Shown: positions 8,519 to 16,668 of the stretch, piece by piece
Layout: the number at the start of each line of letters is the position of its first letter
How positions within the stretch are numbered: position 1 is the first letter of the stretch
Source: Streptomyces sp. B93
Lineage (GTDB): Bacteria > Actinomycetota > Actinomycetes > Streptomycetales > Streptomycetaceae
Assembly (NCBI RefSeq): GCF_018070565.1
Contig: NZ_JAGPXL010000047.1
Location: 1-49,153, forward strand
Length of the DNA: 49,153 nt
Direction of reading: 5' to 3'
The notes under the pieces: model-generated
What the model was told of the DNA's origin: nothing
The model's input: the letters and a program-made list of their open reading frames with translations, nothing else
Database searches by the model: none
Position numbers and translations under genes: made by a program

Positions 8519-9819
8519 CACAGAACCTCGACGTTGGCGGCCGGGGGCAGACGTCGCCGGCAGTCCAGGACGTGCCGGGCCTGCCGCTGCACCAGGCCGT
8601 AGTCGAAGTCGTCGTGGTCGGTGAGCAGCACCACGGCGTCGGCGGCGGCCACCTCCCTCTCGGTCAGCTCCACGCGCCGCACCCCCGACACCAGCGGCGG
8701 GGCCTCCCGTACATGGGGGTCCACCGCCCGCACCTGCGCCCCGGTGCGCACCAGCAGCTCCGCGACCCGCAGCGCCGGTGACTCACGGGCGTCGCCGCTG
8801 TTGCGCTTGTACGCCAGCCCGAGCAGCAGGATCCGGGAGCCGTTGGCGGACCGGTGGAGCCGGTTGAGCGCCCGCACGAGACGCTCCACCACGTAGTGCG
8901 GCATATGGGCGTTGACGTCGTTGGCGAGGTCCACGAAGCGGAACCGGCGGCCGAGTTCGCGTTCGACCCGCCAGGACAGGTACCGCGGGTCGACCGGCAG
9001 ACAGTGCCCGCCCACCCCCGGCCCCGGGGTGAACGGCATGAAGCCGAACGGCTTGGAGGAGGCGGCGTCGATCGCCTCCCACACGTCGATGCCCAGCTCG
9101 CGCGCGATCACGGCCATCTCGTTGACCAGCGCGATGTTGACGTGCCGGTAGGTGTTCTCCAGCAGCTTGGTCAGCTCGGCCGTCTTCGGGTCCCGCACCG
9201 GGACGGTCCGCTCCACGATGGTGCCGTAGAACGCCGTGGCCCGCCGCAGTGACTCCGCGTCCACCCCGGAGACGACCTTGGGGGTGCTCTCCAGCGTCCA
9301 GCGCCCGTTGCCGGGGTCGATGCGCTCGGGACTGTAGCCGAGGTGGAAGTCGGTGCCGGGAACCAGACCGCTCTCCTTGTGGAGCAGCGCCCCGAACACG
9401 TCCTCGGTGGTGCCGGGATAGGTGGTGGACTCCAGCACGACCAGGGCGCCCGGCCGCAGGTGCCCGGCGAGCGTCAGGGCCGCGTCCTCCACGGCGGTCA
9501 GATCGGGTACGTCGTCCAGCAGCGGCGTGGGCACGGTGACCACGGCCACGTCGAAGTCCGCGAGCGAGGCGGCGTCGGTCGTCGGGAGGTAGGCCCCCGA
9601 CTCCAGGGCCTTGACCAGGCGGGCCTGGTCCACGTCCTCCACGAAGGACTCACCCGCCCGCAGCCGGGCGATCCGGGCGCTGTCCACGTCGTAGCCCACG
9701 ACCGTGTAGCCCGCCTCAACGGCCCGTACGGCCAGCGGGAGGCCCACATACCCTTGGCCGACCACGGCCACCTTGCGGCCCTCACGCCGCGGGGAGCCCT
9801 TGCTCGTCGATGGGGACAT
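8518..9819 (-). CDS. Nucleotide-sugar 6-dehydrogenase, UDP-N-acetylglucosamine 6-dehydrogenase (WbpA/TviB) type
   Basis: This 433-residue NAD-dependent UDP-sugar dehydrogenase oxidises the C6 hydroxyl of a UDP-hexose twice to the uronate. The Rossmann motif GQGYVGLPLA lies at 21-30, the catalytic cysteine in GPGVGGHCLPVDP (Cys273), and the substrate loop in ENTYRHVNIALVNEMA. The GYVGLPLA form and ESTTYPGTT (130-138) are those of the WbpA/TviB/WecC branch acting on UDP-GlcNAc rather than the Ugd branch acting on UDP-glucose; this assignment is from remembered family patterns. The ATG at 9819 has AAAGGG about 10 nt upstream and lies 14 nt after the UbiA stop. Genomic context points to biosynthesis of an amino-sugar unit. 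Confidence 0.85.
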   Translation of the reverse strand: MSPSTSKGSPRREGRKVAVVGQGYVGLPLAVRAVEAGYTVVGYDVDSARIARLRAGESFVEDVDQARLVKALESGAYLPTTDAASLADFDVAVVTVPTPLLDDVPDLTAVEDAALTLAGHLRPGALVVLESTTYPGTTEDVFGALLHKESGLVPGTDFHLGYSPERIDPGNGRWTLESTPKVVSGVDAESLRRATAFYGTIVERTVPVRDPKTAELTKLLENTYRHVNIALVNEMAVIARELGIDVWEAIDAASSKPFGFMPFTPGPGVGGHCLPVDPRYLSWRVERELGRRFRFVDLANDVNAHMPHYVVERLVRALNRLHRSANGSRILLLGLAYKRNSGDARESPALRVAELLVRTGAQVRAVDPHVREAPPLVSGVRRVELTEREVAAADAVVLLTDHDDFDYGLVQRQARHVLDCRRRLPPAANVEVL

Positions 9820-9833
9820 CAGGGGTTGCCCTT

Positions 9834-10787
9834 TCAGCCGTAGTGCACGAGGAGCAGATTGGCGACGATCAGCAGGGCGACACCCCAGCGGTGAATGGTG
9901 ACGCCCTGCTTGCGGGCCGACAGCACCTGGCCCGCGACCAGCCCGGCCCGCATCTGCCGGGCGCGCAGCACCAGCACCGGGACCAGGAACGCGCAGAACC
10001 ACAGCGGTACGGCGCCGACCGCCAGCGCGAGCACGATCGCGCCGGTCTCGGCGAGGGAGAGCGCGGCGACGAATCCCCGGTAGGCGCGAGCCGAGACGCT
10101 CGTGGCCAGGTTGCGGCGGCCCGCCTCGCGGTCGCCCTCCACGTCGTTGATGTTGGAGTACACCGAGACCAGCAGGCTCCACAGCCCGAACAGGAAGCAC
10201 TCCAGCCAGGCGGCCCCGGTCATCCCGCCGTTCAGCAGCGCGAACGGCACCAGCACGCTGATGGCCGTGCTGAGCAGGATGACGGCCTCCTGGCCGCCCC
10301 GGTAGCTGAGCTTGAGACCGTAGGAGTACTGCACGCTGATGACGGCGGAGAACGCCGCCGCGGCCGGGGCCCACCACGGGTGGTGCGGTGCGACCACCGC
10401 GGCCAGACCCCACAGCAGCGCGCCCGCGCCCGCGCACAGCCAGCCGAAGCGCAGGGCCTGCCGGAGTGTGAGCCGTCCGTCGAGCAGCGGCTTGCGGTCG
10501 CGGGCCCGCAGGGACTCCCGGGGGTCGTAGTTGCGGGCGTCGCTGCCGTCCCGCACACCGGTGACGTCGTCCAGTGAGACGGTGGCGGCGACGATCCCCA
10601 CCCAGCCCAGGTCGAACAGGACGAGCACCCACCAGGTCCGGGGCTCGTCCCAGGCCGCCGTGGGCAGCAGCGCGAGCACGACCAGGACGCACAGGTAGTA
10701 GTCGTAGAAGGAGAGCTTGGCCAGCTTGGCGTAGGCGCCGGCCCGCTCCCGGACCCCGGCGCCCGGCAAGGCCGATGTCGCCGTCAT
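9834..10787 (-). CDS. UbiA-superfamily prenyltransferase (or UbiA-type terpene cyclase)
   Basis: This 317-residue integral membrane protein has about nine hydrophobic helices. The second Asp-rich motif is canonical (NINDVEGDREAG, Asp215 and Asp219). The first is an atypical LDDVTGVRDGSD (Asp73, Asp74, Asp80) in place of the usual NDxxDxxxD. UbiA enzymes bind a prenyl diphosphate through Mg2+ and either alkylate an acceptor or, in some actinobacterial diterpene pathways, cyclise the chain. A GGPP-type synthase gene is divergently placed 4 kb away. The ATG at 10787 overlaps the methyltransferase stop (ATGA). With no soluble terpene synthase in the locus, this protein is the obvious place for prenyl transfer or cyclisation. 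Confidence 0.8.
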   Translation of the reverse strand: MTATSALPGAGVRERAGAYAKLAKLSFYDYYLCVLVVLALLPTAAWDEPRTWWVLVLFDLGWVGIVAATVSLDDVTGVRDGSDARNYDPRESLRARDRKPLLDGRLTLRQALRFGWLCAGAGALLWGLAAVVAPHHPWWAPAAAAFSAVISVQYSYGLKLSYRGGQEAVILLSTAISVLVPFALLNGGMTGAAWLECFLFGLWSLLVSVYSNINDVEGDREAGRRNLATSVSARAYRGFVAALSLAETGAIVLALAVGAVPLWFCAFLVPVLVLRARQMRAGLVAGQVLSARKQGVTIHRWGVALLIVANLLLVHYG

Positions 10788-11641
10788 CGCCGCGTCTCCC
10801 CCCGGCCGTCCGCGCCGCCCGGCCTGCGGCCGACCGTGCTGATCAGCACCTGGCTCAGCCAGTGGTGCGCCGGGTCGGCCATCTCCGCCAGGGCCTGGTC
10901 GATGCGGGCGTCGTCCAGGAGGCCCGCGTCGACGATGCGCCGTCGCATGAACTCCAGCCACAGCATGTAGTGCCGGGCCTGCTCGGAGCCGCCGCGCACC
11001 ATCACCGCCCGGCCCTCGGCCGTCGCGTCCAGACCGGCGGCCAGGACCAGCCGCAGGTCGACGTGGCCGCCGCGCGGGTCGTGGCCCGAGTCGCGCATCA
11101 GCCCGTACCCGGCGGCCCGCACGTCCTGGAGGAAGTCCTCCGACAGGAAGGAGCGGAAGAGGGTGGAGGAGTCGGTGTCCTCCAGGAAGAGGATCCCGCC
11201 GGGACGCAGGGCGCGGACCATGCGGTCCACGGCGGCGGCGCGGTCGGGCAGGTGCTGGAGCACCATGCGGGAGTGGACGAGGTCGAAGGCGGCTTCGGGC
11301 AGGTCCTCCTGCCGCAGGTCATGCCGTACGACGCTGACCTGGTCGATCTCCTCGAGTGCCGCCAGCCGTTCGGTCTGGAGGTCGGTGGCGACCACCTGGC
11401 CCGAGGGGCCCACCCGGTCGGCCAGCCAGCGGGCGACGGAACCGGAACCCGCCCCGATCTCCAGGCAGTTCCAGCCCTCCGCGACGCCCAGCCGGTCCAG
11501 GCGTTCCAGGGTGCCGGGGTCCCAGATCGCCTCGTTGGTGCGCAGACGTTCGGTCTCCTTCTCCCACGCGGGGTCGAAGACGTACTCCTGCGGGGCGAGC
11601 GAGCGGGTCATGAGGGTCTCCACGGTGTCTCGGGCGCTCAT
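10784..11641 (-). CDS. SAM-dependent class I methyltransferase
   Basis: This 285-residue methyltransferase has motif I LEIGAGSGSVARWLADRVG (about 60-78), the acidic residue of motif II at VVATDL, motif Post-II FDLVHSRMVLQHLPD and LRPGGILFLEDTD. The C-terminal ~90 residues form a helical lid typical of small-molecule O-, N- or C-methyltransferases. It is flanked by 4-nt overlaps on both sides (aminotransferase and UbiA genes), so it belongs to the same pathway. The acceptor is unknown; a sugar amine or hydroxyl, or the prenylated intermediate, are both possible. Confidence 0.82.
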   Translation of the reverse strand: MSARDTVETLMTRSLAPQEYVFDPAWEKETERLRTNEAIWDPGTLERLDRLGVAEGWNCLEIGAGSGSVARWLADRVGPSGQVVATDLQTERLAALEEIDQVSVVRHDLRQEDLPEAAFDLVHSRMVLQHLPDRAAAVDRMVRALRPGGILFLEDTDSSTLFRSFLSEDFLQDVRAAGYGLMRDSGHDPRGGHVDLRLVLAAGLDATAEGRAVMVRGGSEQARHYMLWLEFMRRRIVDAGLLDDARIDQALAEMADPAHHWLSQVLISTVGRRPGGADGRGETRR

Positions 11642-12756
11642 GCGAAGAACTCGCAGACGCTGTCGGCGATGAACTCGACCTCCGCGTCGGTCAGATGGGG
11701 CCAGATCGGGATGGCCAGGTTGCGTGCGGAGACCCGTTCGGCGTTCGGCCAGCTGCCGTCCGCGGGGGCCCACGGCGCGAACGCGGGCTGGCGGGGGAGG
11801 GGCACGGGGTAGTAGATGTGCGTGCCGATCTGGCGTTCCGTCAGGTAGGCGCGCAGGTCCTCCCGGCGCTCCACGAGGAGGGAGTAGACGTAGTAGCAGC
11901 GGCCGTTGCGGCCCGCGGGCGGAGCGATCACACCGCGCTCGCGCAGTGGCTCGAAGCGCTCGGTGTAGTAGTCGGCGATCCGCGCCCGGCGCTCCAGGCG
12001 CGCCGGGAAGCCCGGCAGCCGGTGCAGCTGGAAGGCCGCGATCACCTCGTCGAACCGGCTGTTCTGGCCGATCCGGTGGTGGAGGAAGCGGTGCACGCCG
12101 TCCTGACCGTGGTTGCGCACCATCCGGCAGGCCCGGGCCAGTTCGTCGTCGTCGGTGAGGACGCCCCCGCCCTCGCCCGCCGTACCGAACGACTTGACCT
12201 GGAAGAAGGAGAAGACCCCGAGGTCGCCCCACCGCCCGGCGGGACGGCCGTCGAGCACGGCGCCCTGGGCGACCGCGGCGTCCTCGATCAGGGCGATCCC
12301 GTGCTCGCGGGCCAGCTCCCCCAGCCGTTCCATGTCGGCCATGATCGAGAAGACGTGCGCGGGCATCACCGCCTTGGTGCGCTCAGTGATCAGCGACTTG
12401 GTGGCGTCCGGGTCCAGGACCATCGTCCAGGGGTCGACGTCGGCGAAGACGGGCGTGGCGCCCACGTTGGCCACGGAACTGGCCACCGGCTGACAGCAGA
12501 AGGCCGGGACGATCACCTCGTCGCCCGGCCCGATGCCCAGGGCGCGCACGGACAGCTCCAGGGCCCCGGTGCCGCTGCCGCAGGCGATGACGTGGCCCGC
12601 GCCGGTCGCCTCGCGCAGCGCCTCCTCCAGCTGGGCGGTGCGCTCGCCCAGGATGAAGCGCTGACCGGGGCCCGTACCCAGCTCGAAGACGGTCGACAGC
12701 AGGGCCTCGCGGTCCTCCTCGAAGAGGTCGGGAGGGAAGAAGGGCAGAGTCCTCAT
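11638..12756 (-). CDS. DegT/DnrJ/EryC1-family PLP aminotransferase (first copy)
   Basis: This 372-residue sugar aminotransferase of fold type I has the cofactor-phosphate loop GSGTGALELS (60-69), PLP-ring aspartate in ALIEDAAVAQGA (Asp159) and Schiff-base lysine in VFSFFQVKSFGTAGEGG (Lys188). The family transfers an amino group from glutamate or glutamine to a keto-sugar or keto-cyclitol. FSFFQVKSFG differs from the FFPTKTLG of its neighbour, so the two copies probably use different substrates or positions. The C-terminal IGTHIYYPVPLPRQPAF is conserved in the family. It overlaps both neighbours by 4 nt. Confidence 0.87.
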   Translation of the reverse strand: MRTLPFFPPDLFEEDREALLSTVFELGTGPGQRFILGERTAQLEEALREATGAGHVIACGSGTGALELSVRALGIGPGDEVIVPAFCCQPVASSVANVGATPVFADVDPWTMVLDPDATKSLITERTKAVMPAHVFSIMADMERLGELAREHGIALIEDAAVAQGAVLDGRPAGRWGDLGVFSFFQVKSFGTAGEGGGVLTDDDELARACRMVRNHGQDGVHRFLHHRIGQNSRFDEVIAAFQLHRLPGFPARLERRARIADYYTERFEPLRERGVIAPPAGRNGRCYYVYSLLVERREDLRAYLTERQIGTHIYYPVPLPRQPAFAPWAPADGSWPNAERVSARNLAIPIWPHLTDAEVEFIADSVCEFFA

Positions 12757-13961
12757 GCGGCGGCCCCCGTGTAGAAGCGGCGGACGGTGTCGCACACCCG
12801 CTCCACCTCGGTGAGCGCGAGGTCGGGGTGGAAGGGGAGGGCGACGGTGCGTTCGCAGGCGGCTTCGGCGTGCGGGAAGTCGCCGCGCCGGTGGCCGAGT
12901 CCGGCGAAGCAGGGCTGGAGGTGCAGCGGGGTCGGGTAGTAGACCTCGGTGCCGACGCCCGCGCGGGTCAGGTGGTCCACGAGTTGGTCGCGCCGCTCGA
13001 CCTCGATGACGTACACGTAGAAGACCGGCTCGGTCCCGGGTCCGCGCCGGGCGACCGTGGGCAGCCGCAGCACACCGGGTACGTCCCGCAGCCGCTCGGT
13101 GTACGCCGCCGCCAGCTCCGCGCGGCACGCGATCGCCGCGTCCAGCCGGGGCAGCTTGCCGAGCAGCACGGACGCCTGGATGTCGTCCATCTTGCTGTTG
13201 GTGCCCGAGGCCCCGGAGAGGTTGGAGATGCCCGCGATGTGGTCGACGGTGCGGCCCATCCGGCCGTGGTGGCGCAGGATCGCCACGCGTTCGGCGATCT
13301 CCGGGTCGTCGGTCAGCACGGCCCCCGCGTCACCGAGCGCGCCCAGCGTCTTGGTGGGGAAGAAGGACAGCACGCCGCCGTGGCCGAGCCGTCCGGCGTG
13401 CACGCCGTTCCAGCGCATCCCGATCGCCTCGGCGCTGTCCTCCACGACCTTCAGACCGTGCCGCCCTGCCAGGGCGCCGAGCGCGTCCATGTCCGCCAGC
13501 TGCCAGAACAGGTGCACCGGCATGATCGCCCTGGTGCGCGGGGTGACCGCGGCCTCGGCGGATGCGGGGTCGAGGGCGTAGGTCTCCGGGTCGATGTCGG
13601 CGAAGACCGGCTTGCCGCGGGCGAGCGCCACCGAGGACGCCGAGGCGACGAAGCTGAAGGCCGGTACGACGACTTCGTCACCGGGCTCGATCCCGCAGGC
13701 GCGCAGCAGCAGGACCAGCGCGTCGGTGCCGCTGTTCACCGCGACCACGTGCCGTGCTCCGGTGTATTCCGCCAACGCCTTTTCCAACAGGGCGACCTGT
13801 TTTCCGTGGGAGAATTTCCCCCGGTCGAAGAGGCCATTGAGGTGGCGACTGATATCCGGCCAGCACTCCGTGAAGGTGCCCGCCTGAGTAAAAAAGGGAA
13901 CCGGCGGTTCAGTTTCCGATTCCTCGGTGCTGCGTTCGGTGCTCCGGGTTGGTGAGATCAC
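12753..13961 (-). CDS. DegT/DnrJ/EryC1-family PLP aminotransferase (second copy, WbpE-like)
   Basis: This 402-residue homologue of the preceding aminotransferase has NSGTDALVLLL (76-86), Asp175 in VVEDSAEAIG and Schiff-base Lys204 in LSFFPTKTLGALGDAGAV. This arrangement is typical of WbpE-like enzymes that aminate C3 of a 3-keto UDP-GlcNAc uronate. The start is GTG at 13961 with GGAGG about 9 nt upstream; the ~22-residue Ser/Thr/Glu-rich leader precedes the conserved VPFF. It is the first gene of the six-gene minus operon. The UDP-GlcNAc dehydrogenase and Gfo/Idh genes of the locus would supply a matching 3-keto substrate (inference). Confidence 0.87.
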   Translation of the reverse strand: MISPTRSTERSTEESETEPPVPFFTQAGTFTECWPDISRHLNGLFDRGKFSHGKQVALLEKALAEYTGARHVVAVNSGTDALVLLLRACGIEPGDEVVVPAFSFVASASSVALARGKPVFADIDPETYALDPASAEAAVTPRTRAIMPVHLFWQLADMDALGALAGRHGLKVVEDSAEAIGMRWNGVHAGRLGHGGVLSFFPTKTLGALGDAGAVLTDDPEIAERVAILRHHGRMGRTVDHIAGISNLSGASGTNSKMDDIQASVLLGKLPRLDAAIACRAELAAAYTERLRDVPGVLRLPTVARRGPGTEPVFYVYVIEVERRDQLVDHLTRAGVGTEVYYPTPLHLQPCFAGLGHRRGDFPHAEAACERTVALPFHPDLALTEVERVCDTVRRFYTGAAA

Positions 13962-14368
13962 GCGGTGGTCCTCCGTGTGCCGAGACGGAGATATGGATGG
14001 CCGCAGCTAAGCCCGGTCCGCATTGCAGCGGCAATAGCAAACCCTTGCCAGGGCAGGCGGTGGGGACCAGGCAAACATCTGTCATGTATCAACCAGACAG
14101 GCCGGAGAACCCCAGGTCAGGGCCAGGGGGCGGGGGAGCGTCCGGTGAGCTGCCCCAAGGGAGGGCGCTTGACACGGCGAGCGACCTGCCCGCAGGTTTG
14201 CTCTGGGCCGCCGCCCCGCCGTATTTCGTCCGGCACCGGGAAGCCGGCCTTCCGAGCCGGCCGCCACGCCGTATCCCGCCGTATTCGTCCGCCGGACGCG
14301 GGGGGTCCCAGAAAACCTCGACCAGGCCCATGTGTGTCTGCTGAGCGGATGACGGAGGATGTGCTGTC
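13962..14368. promoter_or_regulatory. Divergent promoter region between the two main operons
   Basis: This 407-nt region separates the minus operon (starting 13961) from the plus operon. The only solid signal is a plus-strand promoter (separate entry). The octamer CGCCGTAT recurs at 14217-14224, 14267-14274 and 14277-14284; in the first and third copies it continues as T(T)TCGTCC, a possible regulator-binding repeat. GGAAG-CCGGC-CTTCC at about 14239-14253 can fold. No convincing minus-strand -35/-10 pair was found and no other gene is seen. Confidence 0.5.
14169..14198 (+). promoter_or_regulatory. Predicted sigma-70-type promoter for the plus-strand operon
   Basis: TTGACA at 14169-14174, an 18-nt spacer and CAGGTT at 14193-14198 match the streptomycete TTGACA/TAGRRT pattern well. 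Transcription would start near 14205, leaving a long leader before the small ORF at 14369 or the synthase at 14581. Confidence 0.5.
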
Positions 14369-14584
14369 TTGAAGACGTTGGGTAATGCGGGCGCTCCGAC
14401 CGAAACGGCCGAGGACCGCGGAAACGAAACGGCCGAGGACCTTGGAAACGAAACGGCCGAAGACTACCGAAACACCGGAATCCGCACCGCACCGCGCCGC
14501 CCCCACCGAGGCGCGCGACCGGCCACCGCGTTCACCGGCGGGCGGACACCGGCCGGAACGCTCCAGAAGCGCGGCCCGGCATGA
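14369..14584 (+). CDS. Possible 71-residue leader protein with octapeptide repeats
   Basis: An open frame starts at TTG (14369) with GGAGGA about 10 nt upstream and ends in a TGA that overlaps the ATG of the polyprenyl synthase by 4 nt, exactly like most other junctions in this operon. The product holds three in-frame copies of an E-T-A-E-D-x-x-N octapeptide (about residues 12-35), followed by a basic, Pro/Arg/Thr-rich tail. Third-position GC is only moderate, and the 24-nt period keeps other frames open too, so coding status is uncertain. I do not recognise a family. It could be a translational-coupling leader, a small partner protein or just leader RNA. Confidence 0.33.
   Translation: MKTLGNAGAPTETAEDRGNETAEDLGNETAEDYRNTGIRTAPRRPHRGARPATAFTGGRTPAGTLQKRGPA
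14401..14472 (+). repeat. Three tandem 24-bp repeats
   Basis: Three consecutive 24-nt units (14401-14424, 14425-14448, 14449-14472) each begin CGAAACGGCCGA and end GAAA. Units 1 and 2 differ at two positions; unit 3 is more diverged. The period is a multiple of three, giving octapeptide repeats in the overlapping small frame. Confidence 0.9.
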
Positions 14585-15615
14585 GCGACACCCCGGACCT
14601 CCTGTCCCGGTCGCTGGACGCCGTACAGCGCCGCATCGACGCCGTCCTGAGCGCGGAGAACGCGCGCTGGACCGCCGTCGACCCGCGCTGCACCCCGTTC
14701 GTCGACACCGTCACCGCGATCACCACCGCCAAGGGCAAGCTCCTGCGCCCGCGCTTCTGCCTCCTCGGCCACCTCGCCGCCGGCGGCGACGCAGCGGACC
14801 CCCGTGTCCTCGACGCGGCCGCCGCCCTCGAACTCCTGCACAGCTTCGCCCTGTTGCGCGACGACGTCCTGGACGACTCCCCCCTGCGGCGGGGCGCCCT
14901 CACCGCCCACCAGCGGCACGCGCGCGACCACCGCACCCGCGGTATGCGCGGCGAGGCACGCCGCTACGGCGAAGGCGTCGCCAACCTTGCCGCCGACCTC
15001 GCCCACGTCTACGCCGACCGGCTCACCCGCGAACTGCCCGCACCGGCCCGCGCGGTCTGGGACGAGACACGGATCGAGGTCACCGTCGGCCAGTACCTGG
15101 ACATCGCCGTCGCCGCCGAAGGCGTGGCCGACCCCGAGCTGTCCCGGTGGATCGCGGTCTGCAAGTCCGGCCGCTACACCATCGAACGCCCCCTCCAACT
15201 CGGCGCCGCCATCGCGGGGCGCCCCGACCTCACCGAGGCCTTCGAGGCGTACGGGCTGCCGCTGGGAGAGGCCTTCCAGCTCCGGGACGACCTCATCGAC
15301 ACCTTCGGCGACTCCGAGGACACCGGAAAGCCCACCGGACTGGACGTCGCCCAGTTCAAGATGAGTTACCTGCTGAGCCTCGCCGTACGGCGCGACGAAC
15401 GCGTCAGGGCCCTCGCCGCCGCACCGGCCGGGCCCCGGGGAGCGGCCACGATGCGCGACCTGCTCGTCGACAGCGGCGTGGTCGCCGACGTCGAACAGCG
15501 CATCACCCACCTCGTCGACCGGGCACGGCACGCCCTGGCCGAGGCACCGCTGGTCCCCCGCTGGCGCACCGAATTACTGGATCTGACCACAAGCGTGGCC
15601 TACCGGGATCGCTGA
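14581..15615 (+). CDS. Polyprenyl (geranylgeranyl-type) diphosphate synthase
   Basis: This 344-residue trans-isoprenyl diphosphate synthase condenses IPP with allylic diphosphates. It shows GKLLRPR (52-58), the first Asp-rich motif DDVLD (94-98) followed by RRG, and the second DDLID (236-240) in FQLRDDLIDTFGDSEDTGKPTGLD. The DDxxD form without a two-residue insert, and Phe at -5 before it, suit a GGPP-type actinobacterial synthase, but chain length is an inference. It contains a TTA leucine codon (15574-15576, residue 332), so its translation may depend on the bldA tRNA. It is the first certain gene of the plus operon and presumably feeds the UbiA protein. Confidence 0.87.
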   Translation: MSDTPDLLSRSLDAVQRRIDAVLSAENARWTAVDPRCTPFVDTVTAITTAKGKLLRPRFCLLGHLAAGGDAADPRVLDAAAALELLHSFALLRDDVLDDSPLRRGALTAHQRHARDHRTRGMRGEARRYGEGVANLAADLAHVYADRLTRELPAPARAVWDETRIEVTVGQYLDIAVAAEGVADPELSRWIAVCKSGRYTIERPLQLGAAIAGRPDLTEAFEAYGLPLGEAFQLRDDLIDTFGDSEDTGKPTGLDVAQFKMSYLLSLAVRRDERVRALAAAPAGPRGAATMRDLLVDSGVVADVEQRITHLVDRARHALAEAPLVPRWRTELLDLTTSVAYRDR

Positions 15616-15630
15616 GAGGAACCAAGTCCC

Positions 15631-16668
15631 ATGGAGCGGACACTGATCATCGGGCTCGGCCGGGCGGGACTCGGGCTGCACTGGGCCGTCCTGCGCAGAC
15701 TGCGCGCCACCGGGCGCCACACCCACCTGCTGGACCCGGCGCCGGCCCTCTGCCTCGACCCGCTCGTCCCCGTGACGGCCCCGCCCGCCGAGGGACTGCG
15801 CCCCGTCGCCTCCATCGCGGAGGCCCGCACCCTGCTGGACCCCGAACACACCGTCGTCCACATCTGCACCCCGCCCGTCGCCCGCCTCGACCTGTTGCGC
15901 GAGCTGGCCGCAGCGGGCTTCCGCAGGATCATCGTGGAGAAGCCGCTGGCGGCCGGACGCGACACCGCGCACGACGTCCTCGACCTCGCCCGCACCGAAC
16001 GGCTGCGCCTGTCGGTCGTCGCGCCCTGGCTGGCCAGCGCGCTCACCGCACGGCTCGTACGCCTCGTGGACGGCGGCACCCTCGGCGAACTGCGGTCCAT
16101 CGAGGTACGGCAGTACAAGCCGCGGATGCGCCGCACCCTCGCCGACAAGGGGCACCCCACCGCGTTCGACATCGAACCCCCGCACTCCCTCGGCGTCTGC
16201 CTCCGACTCGCCGGAGACGCCCACCTCACCCACGCCCAGCTCGACGACATGCGCATCGGCGACACCGTCATCCCGAGCATGGGCCGCGCCCGGCTGGAAC
16301 TCCGGCACCGGACCGCGGTCAGCCGCATCGTCTCCGACCTCACCGCACCGGTCCGGGAACGCAGCATGCGCCTGGAGTTCACCCACGGCCACGTCGTCGC
16401 CCACTACCCCAACGCCGAGGACGACCACTACGCCCAACTGCGTGTCAGCCGCCCCGGGCACCCCGAGACGTGGGAGGTCTTCCCCGACGACGCCCTGTCC
16501 GCCTATCTCCTCGGCGCCTACCGGGCGCTGCGCGACGACACCCCCCTGGAACCCCAACTCCAGCTGGGGGTCCGTGTCGTGGAACTTCTCGCGGACGCCA
16601 AGACGGCGAGCGGCGCGGCCCGGGCGGCAGCCCAGCGCAGCGGAGGGCAGGTGGCCCATGCGGGCTGA
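15631..16668 (+). CDS. Gfo/Idh/MocA-family NAD(P)-dependent oxidoreductase (first copy)
   Basis: This 345-residue protein has an N-terminal Rossmann fold (LIIGLGRAGLGLHWAVLRRL), HICTPP near residue 75 and the family's catalytic lysine in IIVEKPLAAG (about 100-109). The C-terminal half follows the Gfo/Idh alpha/beta domain, including a probable catalytic EPPHSLG histidine segment. Such enzymes oxidise ring hydroxyls of sugars, UDP-sugars or inositols. In WbpB-type chemistry a Gfo/Idh enzyme makes the 3-keto sugar that a DegT enzyme aminates. GAGAGGAA precedes the ATG, 15 nt after the synthase stop. Confidence 0.8.
   Translation: MERTLIIGLGRAGLGLHWAVLRRLRATGRHTHLLDPAPALCLDPLVPVTAPPAEGLRPVASIAEARTLLDPEHTVVHICTPPVARLDLLRELAAAGFRRIIVEKPLAAGRDTAHDVLDLARTERLRLSVVAPWLASALTARLVRLVDGGTLGELRSIEVRQYKPRMRRTLADKGHPTAFDIEPPHSLGVCLRLAGDAHLTHAQLDDMRIGDTVIPSMGRARLELRHRTAVSRIVSDLTAPVRERSMRLEFTHGHVVAHYPNAEDDHYAQLRVSRPGHPETWEVFPDDALSAYLLGAYRALRDDTPLEPQLQLGVRVVELLADAKTASGAARAAAQRSGGQVAHAG

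Noticed and set aside
8518..10692. Long N-terminal extension of the nucleotide-sugar dehydrogenase
   Set aside because: The extra codons overlap the UbiA gene antisense-free but in another frame, lack conservation, and the ATG at 9819 has an SD and the family's normal N-terminus.
14401..14472. CRISPR-like array
   Set aside because: The 24-bp units are directly tandem with no spacers and there are no cas genes.
14117..14506. Minus-strand frame with GRFVSKVLGRF-like repeats, possibly a peptide
   Set aside because: The repeats follow automatically from the 24-bp tandem DNA repeat; no ribosome site or coupling supports this strand.
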